The translations under genes were made by a program, and so were the position numbers. The notes under the pieces were generated by a model that was not told the DNA's origin, did no database searches, and saw only the letters and a program-made list of their open reading frames with translations. Shown one piece after another: positions 19,130 through 27,655 of a DNA stretch of 64,000 nucleotides; the first letter of the stretch is position 1; each line of letters opens with the position of its first letter. Source of the DNA: Paraburkholderia caribensis (GTDB lineage: Bacteria > Pseudomonadota > Gammaproteobacteria > Burkholderiales > Burkholderiaceae); the NCBI RefSeq assembly GCF_002902945.1, contig NZ_CP026101.1, forward strand, positions 2,790,001-2,854,000. Direction: 5' to 3'.

Positions 19130-20290
19130 CTAACAAACTGAGACAGTTTTTGACGTCCTCCCCGCCCTTTCTAAGAGGACAGGGATTCCTTCTGCAAGAC
19201 GGCCACGTCCGGCCGCGAGAATGTTTTTCGCGGCATTCACGTCGCGATGATGACGCGCGCCACAGGCGCACGTCCATTCCCTTATTCGCAGACCTTCAAG
19301 TCCTTTCGGACCGCTGCGCGCGCGGCACGCAGAACAGGTCTGGGTTGAGTACGCCTCGTTGACCTCGTCGAACCACACGCCTGCGTCATCGCACTTGTAC
19401 TGCAGCATGGTCCGGAACGCGCTCCAGCCCGCATCCAGCACGGACTTCGCCGCGCGGGTCTGCGTCAGCGCCTGCGCGTTCACGTTGCCAACGAAGATGG
19501 CGCCGTACATCCGCACGAGCGCCGTCGATTGCTTATGGAGAAAATCCTTCCGGCGTGCGGCAATCTTCGCGTGAATCGCTCTCACGCGCGCCTTCTTGCG
19601 CGCCCGCTGCGCGCTGGCGAGTGCCGGCTCCAGTTCGCGATAGGAGCGCTGCGCCTCAAGCGCAGCACCGTCGCTCGTGGCGGCGAAGTCCTTCAGCCCC
19701 AGGTCTAGGCCCACAGACCGCGCAACGCCGCTGACGGCCGGTTTAGGCTTGCTCTCGACCTTCACCGTGATGTTCAAATACCACCGGCCGCGCGCATCCT
19801 CGCTGATACAGCCGGCGCCGAGTTCGTACCGCGACAACCCGTAGCTGTCCCACAACGAGAGTGGTGTGCTCGCGATGAACACCTGTCCATTGCGATAGCG
19901 GATGGCACTCGCCTTGAACGGTATCCAGCCGAGTGAGCGGCGCGCGCCGCCGGACACGCGCCAGCGAAGCTTGACCCTGCGGGACTGCTTGCGCCGCGTC
20001 ACCAGTTCCGCGCTGATGGCCTGGACCGTTTGGGAGTGCAGTGGCAAGCCTTCCCTCGTCGCGCCGGCGGTGTAGCGGTCAAGCTCGTAGGCCGAGACGA
20101 ACCGGCGTTCACGCTCGAAGATGCGTACGCTTAGTTCATTGCAGTAGTTCCAGACCTGGTTGACGTGATATGCCCACTCTCGTAACACGCGCGCGTGCCG
20201 GTCCTTCAGGCGAAGCCTGAGGACGCGCGTTGCGGTAGCGGTTTGAACAGAAGGGGGCACAAGGCGCTTTAGATTCCGGCGAGGCAACAT
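19130..20290 (-). CDS. tnpB: IS200/IS605-type RNA-guided nuclease TnpB
   Basis: A 386-residue stand-alone TnpB (IS1341-like; no tnpA nearby). It has an N-terminal WED/REC part, RuvC-I with GLDLG (D196), a zinc ribbon with CSAC (319-322) and a C-x-C pair (341-343), and RuvC-III with HRDVNAAKN (D350). The usual RuvC-II Glu position reads FVGNV (G268), but a Glu occurs at 312 in VNEAYSTQTC, so the catalytic site looks rearranged rather than simply dead. The frame reads through the degenerate right-end hairpin and stops about 20 bases beyond the likely element end. It is inserted between rmlB and the Rmd-like gene on the same strand. Confidence 0.9.
   Translation of the reverse strand: MLPRRNLKRLVPPSVQTATATRVLRLRLKDRHARVLREWAYHVNQVWNYCNELSVRIFERERRFVSAYELDRYTAGATREGLPLHSQTVQAISAELVTRRKQSRRVKLRWRVSGGARRSLGWIPFKASAIRYRNGQVFIASTPLSLWDSYGLSRYELGAGCISEDARGRWYLNITVKVESKPKPAVSGVARSVGLDLGLKDFAATSDGAALEAQRSYRELEPALASAQRARKKARVRAIHAKIAARRKDFLHKQSTALVRMYGAIFVGNVNAQALTQTRAAKSVLDAGWSAFRTMLQYKCDDAGVWFDEVNEAYSTQTCSACRARSGPKGLEGLRIREWTCACGARHHRDVNAAKNILAAGRGRLAEGIPVLLERAGRTSKTVSVC
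19150..19300 (-). ncRNA. Candidate omega RNA (reRNA) of the TnpB element
   Basis: In IS200/IS605 elements the guide RNA spans the tnpB 3' end and the right end, and the guide starts at the element border. The minus strand here carries the typical right-end pattern GGAATCCCTGTCC...GGGGAGGACGTCAA ending at 19150. Flanking DNA from 19149 downward would be the guide. The hairpin is degenerate compared with intact elements. Boundaries are inferred by analogy. Confidence 0.3.
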
Positions 20291-20377
20291 ACCGGGAGCA
20301 TAGCAAAGCGCAAGGTGGCCCGTCGGCCGCCGCGCTCCGCCTCGCCCCTGACGGGGCTTTCCGCAGCTCCTGGTAAA

Positions 20378-21283
20378 TCAGACAACCAGAGAAAGCATCC
20401 AGTCGATGGTGTCTTCAATGCCGATTGCCGGCATGTCAGGGACGACGCGGTTCAGCCTTTTCGCCGAACCAACCAGCACTTTGACTTCATTTTGCCGGAC
20501 GAAGGCGGGATTTACGCGAATTTCGAGGTCGTGACCCGATGCCTCGCGGACGATATCGATAATATCCGTCAGAGTGCGCGGACTGCCGCTGCAAACATTG
20601 AGCGTTTCGCCCGCGACCGGGGCTTCGAGTAGCGCCCGATATGCCCGCGACACCATCCGCACGTCCGAAAAATCGCGTGCAACGTTGATATTTCCCAATT
20701 CGATAAACGGTCGACGCCGCACAAAATGGGAAACGATTTTCGGAACCAGGAAACGCTCGGACTGCCCGCGCCCCGTGTAGTTGAAAGGCCGCGTGACAAC
20801 GATCGGCAGCCGGTCGAACCACGTTCGCACCAGATGCTCCATCGCCAGCTTGCTCGCTGCGTAGTGGTTGACAGGCGCAGCCGGCGCGTCTTCATCGACG
20901 ACACCTTCCGCGTTGCCATAAATGTTCGCGCTGCTCGCGATCAGAATCTTGCGCGGCTCGTGCCCGACGTCGACGCAAGCCTGCAGCAGGTTCGTCGTAC
21001 CGATCACGTTAACGTTGTACATTTCCAACGGATCGTCGTGTGCGACGAAGCTGATCGCCGCCAGATGCACGATGAATTCGGGCTTCAGCTCGCCGATCAG
21101 GCGGCGGCAATCCGGCAGCGACGTGATGTCGAGCGTGCGCTCGCCGGGCTGGGCATCGCCGGCCGTCGTGCCGATGACCTCATAGCCTGCGTCGGCGAGT
21201 TCTTCGCGCACGTAGGCACCAGTGAAACCGCTCGCTCCCGTGATGAGAACGCGGTGGATGACTGGCTGAGACGGATGCCGCAA
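20378..21283 (-). CDS. rmd: NDP-sugar reductase resembling GDP-6-deoxy-D-mannose reductase
   Basis: An extended SDR of 301 residues with VLITGASGFTG, SSANIYGN, the YAASK catalytic pair, RPFNYTGRGQ and ARDFSDVRMV. This is the motif set of Rmd-type reductases that make GDP-D-rhamnose from GDP-4-keto-6-deoxymannose. The start codon is TTG at 21283 with GGAGG nine bases upstream; no ATG is available near the Rossmann motif. It is the last O-antigen-type gene before divergent apaH. No GDP-mannose 4,6-dehydratase gene is in the window, so the substrate would come from elsewhere, or the enzyme acts on another NDP-4-ketosugar. Confidence 0.7.
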   Translation of the reverse strand: MRHPSQPVIHRVLITGASGFTGAYVREELADAGYEVIGTTAGDAQPGERTLDITSLPDCRRLIGELKPEFIVHLAAISFVAHDDPLEMYNVNVIGTTNLLQACVDVGHEPRKILIASSANIYGNAEGVVDEDAPAAPVNHYAASKLAMEHLVRTWFDRLPIVVTRPFNYTGRGQSERFLVPKIVSHFVRRRPFIELGNINVARDFSDVRMVSRAYRALLEAPVAGETLNVCSGSPRTLTDIIDIVREASGHDLEIRVNPAFVRQNEVKVLVGSAKRLNRVVPDMPAIGIEDTIDWMLSLVV

Positions 21284-21638
21284 ATCCCTTTCCTCCCTGA
21301 TCTGAGCGCCTGTCGCGCTGGCAGTGGCCGATTATATCGGACGAATGAATCGGCCCCGTTCATTCGCCAAGGGTCGTGAAAGCGTAGTTTGGCCGCCAGA
21401 AAATCGCCCAAAAGTCCGAAAAAAATCAAAATAATTCAGCGCTTGCACGGCGATGGAGTACGACACGGCGCGGCGACGCCAGCAACCTGCCGCCGATCCC
21501 GGACGGACCCGGGAACGCGCGCTATCATGTCGTGTTGTGCAATGCAGCTCGACTGCAGCAGCTTCGAACTCAATTCCCGGCGACTCGCGGCGCTGCCATA
21601 CCCCGCCGCCGCGTCCTTCGGACCACTACTTCTTGCCG
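21284..21638. other. Divergent intergenic region between rmd-like gene and apaH
   Basis: About 355 bases that must contain promoters for both genes and mark the border between the polysaccharide cluster and core genome. A TATATCGG patch near 21333 and an A-rich patch near 21410-21435 are possible promoter parts. No operator or small RNA is recognisable. Confidence 0.4.
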
Positions 21639-22484
21639 ATGACCGTTTCCACCAGCTTCCCTCCTCTCGCTTTCGGCGATCTGCAGGGCTGCCGCACCCA
21701 GTTCCAGCAACTTCTGGCGAAGGCCGCGCCTCCCGCCGACGCGCCCCTCTGGTTCGCGGGCGACCTGATCAATCGTGGCGGCGAATCGCTTGCGACACTG
21801 CGCGACATCATCGCGCTGGGAGATCGCGCCGTGCCCGTGCTGGGCAATCACGATCTGCATCTGCTGTCGGTATCGGCGGGCATCAGAAAGTCCAAGAAAG
21901 GCGACACGATCGATGAGATCCTCGCCGCGCCCGACGCCGAAGACCTGCTGCACTGGATTCGCCATCGTCCGCTGGTTCATTACGAGAACGGCATGCTGCT
22001 CGTGCACGCGGGCGTACTGCCGCAGTGGGACGTCGATCTGACGCTGGAACTCGCCGACGAGCTGCAGCGCGCATTGCGCGCGCCGACCTGGAAAGAGACG
22101 CTGGCTGGCCTGTACGGCAACGAGCCGAACCGCTGGAAGCCGAGCCTGAAAGGCATCGACCGGTTGCGCCTGACCTGCACCGCACTCACGCGGATGCGCT
22201 TTTGCAATGCCGATGGCGTGATGGACTTCTCGTCGAGCGGCGGCATCAATTCGGCGCCCTCGGGTTTCATGCCGTGGTTCGACGTGCCGGGGCGCAAGAC
22301 GGAAGACGTTACCGTGGTCTTCGGACATTGGGCCGCGCTCGGTTTGATGGTCCGCGACAATCTGATCGGACTCGATTCGGGCTGCGTGTGGGGCGAGCAG
22401 TTGTCGGCCGTCCGGCTGGCGCAGTCGCCCGCCGAACGCACGGTCACGCAGGTGGAATGCGAAGGTTGCCGCGCCGTCGCTTGA
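21639..22484 (+). CDS. apaH: Diadenosine tetraphosphatase (symmetrical)
   Basis: Hydrolyses Ap4A to two ADP. A 281-residue calcineurin-like phosphoesterase with FGDLQGC, GDLINRGG and GNHDLH metal-binding motifs and a late FGHWA. The start ATG 21639 gives MTVSTSFPPLAFGD, matching family N-termini; the frame is open further upstream but without similarity. In Burkholderia pseudomallei and relatives apaH borders the O-antigen cluster, which agrees with the position here. Confidence 0.95.
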   Translation: MTVSTSFPPLAFGDLQGCRTQFQQLLAKAAPPADAPLWFAGDLINRGGESLATLRDIIALGDRAVPVLGNHDLHLLSVSAGIRKSKKGDTIDEILAAPDAEDLLHWIRHRPLVHYENGMLLVHAGVLPQWDVDLTLELADELQRALRAPTWKETLAGLYGNEPNRWKPSLKGIDRLRLTCTALTRMRFCNADGVMDFSSSGGINSAPSGFMPWFDVPGRKTEDVTVVFGHWAALGLMVRDNLIGLDSGCVWGEQLSAVRLAQSPAERTVTQVECEGCRAVA

Positions 22485-22532
22485 ACGCGAAGAATGAAGG
22501 CTGACTGACGTGCTATGCAGTGCTATGCAGCC

Positions 22533-23390
22533 CTATGCGTGGCGCGTCATGTCGGCGTCGGGATCGGCTAGCGGCTCTTGCGGATTTTTCGCTTCCGCTG
22601 CGGCGTCGATGAACTGCTGGGTCCGATCCGCGATCTGGCCGGAACGACGCGCCTCGGGGTCCTGCAGCGCGGCGAGCGCCGCCCCAACGGAAGCCTGCGC
22701 CTCCGCCGCCAGCAAACGCCGATCCGCCCCCGGCGCGAGCGGCGCACCGACATACACATGCGCCGTCAGCGGACCTGCGCGCAACATCGCATCGAGCGAC
22801 TCGCCAAGCGACAGCTCGCCGATATACGCCGGCGCCGTCGACTGCCGGCCCTGCGCGTCCTCGTACATCATGCACACAGGCTGCACCGGACGCGACGCCG
22901 ACACCGCCGCCTGAAACATGTTGGCGTGAAACGGCAACAGTTGAACGCCGTCGGACGTCGTGCCTTCCGGAAAGACACACATCAGTTCGCCCGCGTTCAG
23001 CCGATTGGCGAGTTCGTGCATGATGCGTTTCGCATCGCTACGTTTTTCGCGCTGAATGAACACGGTGCCTAGCTGCTGCGCGAGCCAGCCGACCACCGGC
23101 CATTTACGGATTTCGGCTTTCGACACGAACGGCGTCGGACGCCACGCGTTGATCACGTAAATATCGAGCCACGAAATGTGGTTCGCCACGACCAGCACGC
23201 CTTCGTCGAGCCGCGCGCCGTCGTTGTGCACGACGAGACGCATGCCGCACAACTGCAGCATGCGCAGCGACCACGCGCGGTTCAGTTCCAGACGCTGCTG
23301 TGGCGTCGCGCGCGGAAATCGTGTCCAGACGGTCCACATGCCGTGCAGCAGATGCACGACCAGCCGAGCCTTGCGTAACGCGAGCTTCAT
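22533..23390 (-). CDS. plsC: 1-acyl-glycerol-3-phosphate acyltransferase family protein
   Basis: A membrane-associated acyltransferase of 285 residues with the catalytic NHISWLD (H-x4-D) and FPEGTTSDG motifs, and an N-terminal hydrophobic helix. It transfers an acyl group to lysophosphatidic acid or a similar lysolipid. ATG 23390 has GGAAG nine bases upstream; a longer start at 23435 is possible. It follows the pseudo-dihydroorotase by 50 bases on the same strand and may be its cotranscribed partner. An ornithine-lipid acyltransferase role cannot be excluded. Confidence 0.85.
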   Translation of the reverse strand: MKLALRKARLVVHLLHGMWTVWTRFPRATPQQRLELNRAWSLRMLQLCGMRLVVHNDGARLDEGVLVVANHISWLDIYVINAWRPTPFVSKAEIRKWPVVGWLAQQLGTVFIQREKRSDAKRIMHELANRLNAGELMCVFPEGTTSDGVQLLPFHANMFQAAVSASRPVQPVCMMYEDAQGRQSTAPAYIGELSLGESLDAMLRAGPLTAHVYVGAPLAPGADRRLLAAEAQASVGAALAALQDPEARRSGQIADRTQQFIDAAAEAKNPQEPLADPDADMTRHA

Positions 23391-23440
23391 CTTGCGAGTC
23401 TTCCGCTTATCTTTCCATTCTCTGCCGATGCGCAACGCGC

Positions 23441-24718
23441 TCAGCGCTGCTCGAACGCCACCCGACCCGACACGACCGTCGCGCGCACGCGGGCCGGCAG
23501 CTCGTAGCCGAGGAACGGCGAGTTATGTCCCTGGCTTTTCAGCGCGCGTGGCTCGACGCGCCAATGAGCGTCGCGGTCGAACACGCACAGGTCGGCCGTC
23601 CCGCCGGCTTCGACGCGACCAGCAGGCAGCTTCAACACGCCAGCGGGCGCAGCCGTGATGCGGTTCAGAGCCTTCGCGAGCGAGATGCCCGCTTCGTCCG
23701 CCCACTTGACGGTAAGCGACAGCAGCAGTTCGAGCCCCGTCGCGCCCGGCGTCGCCTCGGCAAACGGCAACAGCTTCTCGTCGTCGTCGACGGGCGTGTG
23801 GTCCGAGCAGATCGCGTCGATCGTGCCGTCCAGCAGACCCGCGCGAATCGCCTCGCGGTCGCGCTGGGAACGCAGCGGAGGATCGAGCCGGAACTGCGCA
23901 TCGAAGTAGCCGATATCGATATCGATCAGATGCACATGATTGATCGTGACATCGCAGGTCACGGGCAGACCTTCCGCTTTCGCCGCGCGCATCAGCTCGA
24001 CACCCGCCGCCGACGACAGATGCGACAGATGCACGCGCGCGCCCGTCACACGCACGAGTTCAAAGATCGTATGGAGCGCGATCGTTTCCGCCGACACCGG
24101 CACGCCCGACAGACCGAGACGCGACGCGAGCGGACCGCTCGCCGCGACGCCGCCCTTCGCGAGATACGCGTCCTGCGGACGCAGCCATACGGTGTAACCG
24201 TAGGTGTTCGCGTACTGCAGCGCGCGCAGCAAGACCTGTGTATCGACGACGGGCGTATCGGCCTGCGAGAAGCCGATACAACCGGACTCCGTCAACTCGA
24301 CCATCTCGGTGATCACCTGTCCCTTGAGCCCAACCGTCAGCGCGCCCAGCGGATACACGTGCGCGCGATTCAGATTGCGCGCGCGGAATTTCAGCATTTC
24401 GACGAGGCCCGGCTCGTCGAGCACGGGATCGGTGTCGGGCGGACAGACGAGGCTCGTCACGCCGCCCGCGAGCGCCGCGGCCATCTCCGATTCGAGCGTG
24501 GCCTTGTGCTCGAAGCCTGGCTCGCGCAGGCGCGCCGACAGATCGACGAAACCGGGCGCCACGTAAAGGCCCTTCGCGTCGATCGTCCTCGCCGCGTTGA
24601 AATCGGCAGGAGCGCTGCCGAGCGCGACGATCTTGCCCGCCGCGATGAATACGTCCTGTTGCCGCTCGGTGCCCGCTACGGGATCGATCAGCGTGCCGCC
24701 TTGAATATGAATCTTCAT
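23441..24718 (-). CDS. pyrC: Dihydroorotase-like protein, probably the non-catalytic PyrC'
   Basis: An amidohydrolase of 425 residues related to dihydroorotase. The metal-binding H-x-H after the first strand is replaced: PGFVDLSARLREPG has no histidines. Later motifs (HLSHLSS, INHVHLID, SDHTPVDDDEK) are partly kept. Loss of H-x-H is the mark of pseudo-dihydroorotases that act as structural subunits of PyrB in Pseudomonas and other proteobacteria. The gene lies 63 bases after pyrB, fitting a PyrB-PyrC' complex. A catalytic dihydroorotase should exist elsewhere in the genome. Confidence 0.88.
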   Translation of the reverse strand: MKIHIQGGTLIDPVAGTERQQDVFIAAGKIVALGSAPADFNAARTIDAKGLYVAPGFVDLSARLREPGFEHKATLESEMAAALAGGVTSLVCPPDTDPVLDEPGLVEMLKFRARNLNRAHVYPLGALTVGLKGQVITEMVELTESGCIGFSQADTPVVDTQVLLRALQYANTYGYTVWLRPQDAYLAKGGVAASGPLASRLGLSGVPVSAETIALHTIFELVRVTGARVHLSHLSSAAGVELMRAAKAEGLPVTCDVTINHVHLIDIDIGYFDAQFRLDPPLRSQRDREAIRAGLLDGTIDAICSDHTPVDDDEKLLPFAEATPGATGLELLLSLTVKWADEAGISLAKALNRITAAPAGVLKLPAGRVEAGGTADLCVFDRDAHWRVEPRALKSQGHNSPFLGYELPARVRATVVSGRVAFEQR

Positions 24719-24781
24719 GCGCTGCCTTTTATGCCTGCCTGTGCTTTCATTGCCTGATTCGAATGCCGATTCGGGCGCGGA

Positions 24782-25822
24782 TCAATCGTTGTTGCCCGCG
24801 ACGATGCCCATCACCGCCATGCGCACCGCGATGCCGAACGTCACCTGATTCAGAATCACCGACTGCGGCCCGTCCGCCACCTGCGAGTCGATTTCGACGC
24901 CGCGATTCATCGGGCCCGGATGCATCACGATCGCATCGGGCTTCGCGAGCGCGAGACGCTCGGGCGTCAGCCCCCAGCTCTTGAAGTACTCCTGCGCCGA
25001 CGGCAGCAACGCGCCGCTCATCCGCTCGTTCTGCAGACGCAGCATGATGATGACGTCGACGTCCTTCAGCCCTTCGTCGAGGTTGTGGAACACGCGCACG
25101 CCCATCTGCTCGAGGCCGCCCGGCAGCAACGTGCGCGGGCCGATCGCGCGCACTTCGGGCACGCCGAGCGTGGTGAGCGCGTGAATGTCGGAGCGCGCAA
25201 CGCGCGAATGCAGAATGTCGCCGACGATCGCCACGCGCAGATTCGTGAAATCCTTCTTGTAGTGGCGGATCGTGTACATGTCGAGCAGACCCTGCGTCGG
25301 GTGTGCATGACGGCCGTCGCCCGCGTTGATCACGTGCACGTGCGGCGCGCAATGCTCGGCGATCAGATACGGCGCGCCGCTCGAAGCATGCCGCACGACG
25401 AACATGTCGGCATGCATCGCCGACAGGTTGTTGATCGTGTCGAGCAGCGACTCGCCCTTGCTCGTCGACGAAGCATTGATGTTGAGATTGATCACATCCG
25501 CCGACAGACGCTTCGCAGCGATCTCGAAGGTGGTGCGCGTGCGCGTCGAGTTTTCGAAGAACAGGTTGAATACCGACTTGCCGCGCAACAGCGGCACCTT
25601 CTTCACCTCGCGGTCGGTCACGCTGACGAACTGCTCGGCCGTGTCGAGAATGTGATTGACGATCGCGCGCGGCAGGCCTTCGATCGTCAGCAGATGCTTC
25701 AGCTCGCCGTTCTTCGTGAGCTGCGGATTGCCCTTCAGGAAGCCGTAGCGAAAACGGTCCGCTGACGCGGCGTGATCGGCCGAAACGGTGGAACCTTGGG
25801 AAACCGGGTTGGGCGTGTTCAT
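24782..25822 (-). CDS. pyrB: Aspartate carbamoyltransferase catalytic subunit
   Basis: Second step of de novo pyrimidine synthesis: carbamoyl phosphate plus aspartate. It has 346 residues, longer than the E. coli subunit because of an N-terminal extension of about 35 residues, as in PyrB proteins that pair with PyrC'. Motifs: FFENSTRTRTTFE (carbamoyl phosphate), DGRHAHPTQG, GDILHSRVARS and HPGPMNRG. AGGA precedes ATG 25822. It forms a unit with pyrR upstream and pyrC' downstream. Confidence 0.96.
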   Translation of the reverse strand: MNTPNPVSQGSTVSADHAASADRFRYGFLKGNPQLTKNGELKHLLTIEGLPRAIVNHILDTAEQFVSVTDREVKKVPLLRGKSVFNLFFENSTRTRTTFEIAAKRLSADVINLNINASSTSKGESLLDTINNLSAMHADMFVVRHASSGAPYLIAEHCAPHVHVINAGDGRHAHPTQGLLDMYTIRHYKKDFTNLRVAIVGDILHSRVARSDIHALTTLGVPEVRAIGPRTLLPGGLEQMGVRVFHNLDEGLKDVDVIIMLRLQNERMSGALLPSAQEYFKSWGLTPERLALAKPDAIVMHPGPMNRGVEIDSQVADGPQSVILNQVTFGIAVRMAVMGIVAGNND

Positions 25823-25902
25823 GGTGTTCCTGAATCAGACTGGGGACTGCATGTGCTGCTAATCGTTACAGCGTTGCGCGGCTGAGCGGGCGTTGCACGC
25901 GC

Positions 25903-26415
25903 TCAATCCGCGCGCGGCTCGGTGTGAAACGCGAGGCTGTCGCCGTCGCGTGACAGCACCAGCGTCGCATTCGCCGGCACCTCGATCGTGCCGCCGACAA
26001 AGCGCGCCGCTACCGGCAACTCGCGCCCGCCGCGATCGGCGAGCACCGCGAGTTCAACGGACGCGGGACGCCCGTAGTCATACAGTTCGTTCAGCGCGGC
26101 GCGCACGGTGCGGCCGGTGTACAGCACGTCGTCGACGAGCACGATGCGGCGGTTGTCGACTTCGAAAGGCAACGAGGTTGGGCTGGCCTGCGTGTGCAAG
26201 CCTTTCTTCGCGTAGTCGTCGCGATGCAGCGCGACGTTGACGACGCCGAAGGTCGGCACGTCGAGGTCTTTGGCGAGACGCTCGGCCAGCCACGCGCCGC
26301 CACTGTAGATGCCGGCGAGCACCGCGCCGTCCGGACCACCCAGCGCGTCGCCATAGGCGGCGCGGATCTGTTCGAGCAAGGCGCGGTAGAGCGCCTCGGC
26401 GTCAATGGAGCTCAT
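25903..26415 (-). CDS. pyrR: PyrR-type phosphoribosyltransferase
   Basis: A 170-residue PRTase-fold protein with GIYSGGAWLA and the PRPP loop LVDDVLYTGRT. PyrR proteins have uracil phosphoribosyltransferase activity and, in Bacillus, regulate pyr mRNA; no attenuator is visible here, so regulation by RNA binding is not supported. It overlaps the 3' end of ruvX by 14 bases and lies 80 bases before pyrB, so the ruvX-pyrR-pyrB-pyrC' order suggests one transcript. Confidence 0.9.
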   Translation of the reverse strand: MSSIDAEALYRALLEQIRAAYGDALGGPDGAVLAGIYSGGAWLAERLAKDLDVPTFGVVNVALHRDDYAKKGLHTQASPTSLPFEVDNRRIVLVDDVLYTGRTVRAALNELYDYGRPASVELAVLADRGGRELPVAARFVGGTIEVPANATLVLSRDGDSLAFHTEPRAD

Positions 26416-26836
26416 CGGAAAGTCCGTCCAGATATTGCTGAAGAATGATGCACGCGGCTTCGGCGTCGAGCATGCCGGCTTGCCTCGACCCGTCGCGGAT
26501 ACCCGCCTCCGCTTCGACCGACGAATAGCGTTCGTCGACCCACGTGACAGGCAGATTGAAGCGCCCGTTCAGCTGGTTGCCGAAGCGCTTGGCGAGCTGG
26601 GTTCTTTCGTGCGGAGTGCCATCGGGATGCATCGGCAAGCCGACGACGAGCGCGTCGGGCTTCCATTCGTCGATCAGCTTGCCGACCGCTTCGAAGCGAT
26701 ATTCGCGATTGCGGTTTTGCAGCACGACGAGCGGCCGTGCGCTACGGGTGAGCGAATTGCCGACGGCAACACCGATACGTTTTTCGCCGTAGTCGAACGC
26801 AAGCAGCGTCGCTTCACGTCCGGCCACACTGCTCAT
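26402..26836 (-). CDS. ruvX: YqgF/RuvX family, putative pre-16S rRNA nuclease
   Basis: A 144-residue RNase H-fold protein with LLAFDYGEKRIGVAVG near the N-terminus, VVGLPMHPDGT and DERYSSVEAE carrying the acidic residues. The family processes the 5' end of 16S rRNA and was earlier thought to be a Holliday junction resolvase. It overlaps algH by four bases (ATGA) and pyrR by 14, a tightly packed operon. An algH-ruvX pairing is common in proteobacteria. Confidence 0.92.
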   Translation of the reverse strand: MSSVAGREATLLAFDYGEKRIGVAVGNSLTRSARPLVVLQNRNREYRFEAVGKLIDEWKPDALVVGLPMHPDGTPHERTQLAKRFGNQLNGRFNLPVTWVDERYSSVEAEAGIRDGSRQAGMLDAEAACIILQQYLDGLSDELH

Positions 26837-27408
26837 GCGTGACCTGCTTCGCCGGAGAGCATCGAAGAAGAAATGCCGAGCAGTGCAAGGGCGGCTTCGA
26901 AGCGCTCTTCAGCAGGCACGTCGAACACGATTTTCGGGTCGGCCTGAACCGTGAGCCAGCCGTTCTTCGAGATTTCGTCCTCGAGCTGGCCCGCGCCCCA
27001 GCCTGCGTGGCCGAGCGTCAGCAGAAAACGCTGCGGGCCCTTTCCGCTTGCGACGGCTTCGAGCACGTCTTTCGACGTGGTCATCTCCAGCCCGCCCGGC
27101 ACCTGCATCGACGACGTATAGGTGCTTTCCGAAGCGTCATGCAGCACGAAGCCGCGCTCGGTTTGCACCGGGCCGCCGAAATACACGGGGACATGCAGCA
27201 GAGGCTCGATCTCGAGCTTGAGATCGATGCGATTGAACAGCGCCTGGAGGTCGATATCGGTCGGCCGGTTGATGACGAGGCCGAGCGCGCCGCGCTCGCT
27301 GTGATCGCAAAGGTAGACCACCGTTCCTGAAAACGTGGGGTCCGCCATGTTGGGCATGGCGATCAGGAACTGGTTGGTCAGATTGATGCGATCGTTACTC
27401 TTGGACAT
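26833..27408 (-). CDS. algH: YqgE/AlgH family protein
   Basis: A UPF0301 protein of 191 residues with LTNQFLIAMPNMADPTFSGTVVYLCDH at the start (here split: FLIAMPNM, TVVYLCDH), ALGLVINRP, YFGGPVQTERGFVLH and LGHAGWGAGQLE. The molecular function is unclear; it was linked to alginate regulation in Pseudomonas. ATG 27408 matches homologues; the frame is open to 27558 without similarity. It is probably first in the algH-ruvX-pyrR-pyrBC' transcript. Confidence 0.9.
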   Translation of the reverse strand: MSKSNDRINLTNQFLIAMPNMADPTFSGTVVYLCDHSERGALGLVINRPTDIDLQALFNRIDLKLEIEPLLHVPVYFGGPVQTERGFVLHDASESTYTSSMQVPGGLEMTTSKDVLEAVASGKGPQRFLLTLGHAGWGAGQLEDEISKNGWLTVQADPKIVFDVPAEERFEAALALLGISSSMLSGEAGHA

Positions 27409-27655
27409 AGGTCGAATTTTAGCAAAGACGGTGCGCGACTGCGGGGCCCGTGCGTTGCGCAAAAATCGTGCAGCGGGCTGTTCGCCGGTCTTTGCGGGCA
27501 GGCTGTCTGCAAGCGCGCGGCCGACGAGATCGCAGTCCATGAAACTGCACTCTATCACGCGCTCCCGCCTTGCCGGGAACGACGAGCGTGCGCTATCGCG
27601 CAGCTGACGGCATAGCGCCAGGATCCCGCCCGTTCTCCTGCATCCAGACGGTTCG

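Noticed and set aside
18956..19130. JUMPstart/ops element upstream of the rml operon
   Set aside because: No GGCGGTAGCGT-like sequence; such elements are enterobacterial.
23300..24757. Long plus-strand frame
   Set aside because: Antisense to the pseudo-dihydroorotase gene; Arg/His-rich non-protein-like composition.
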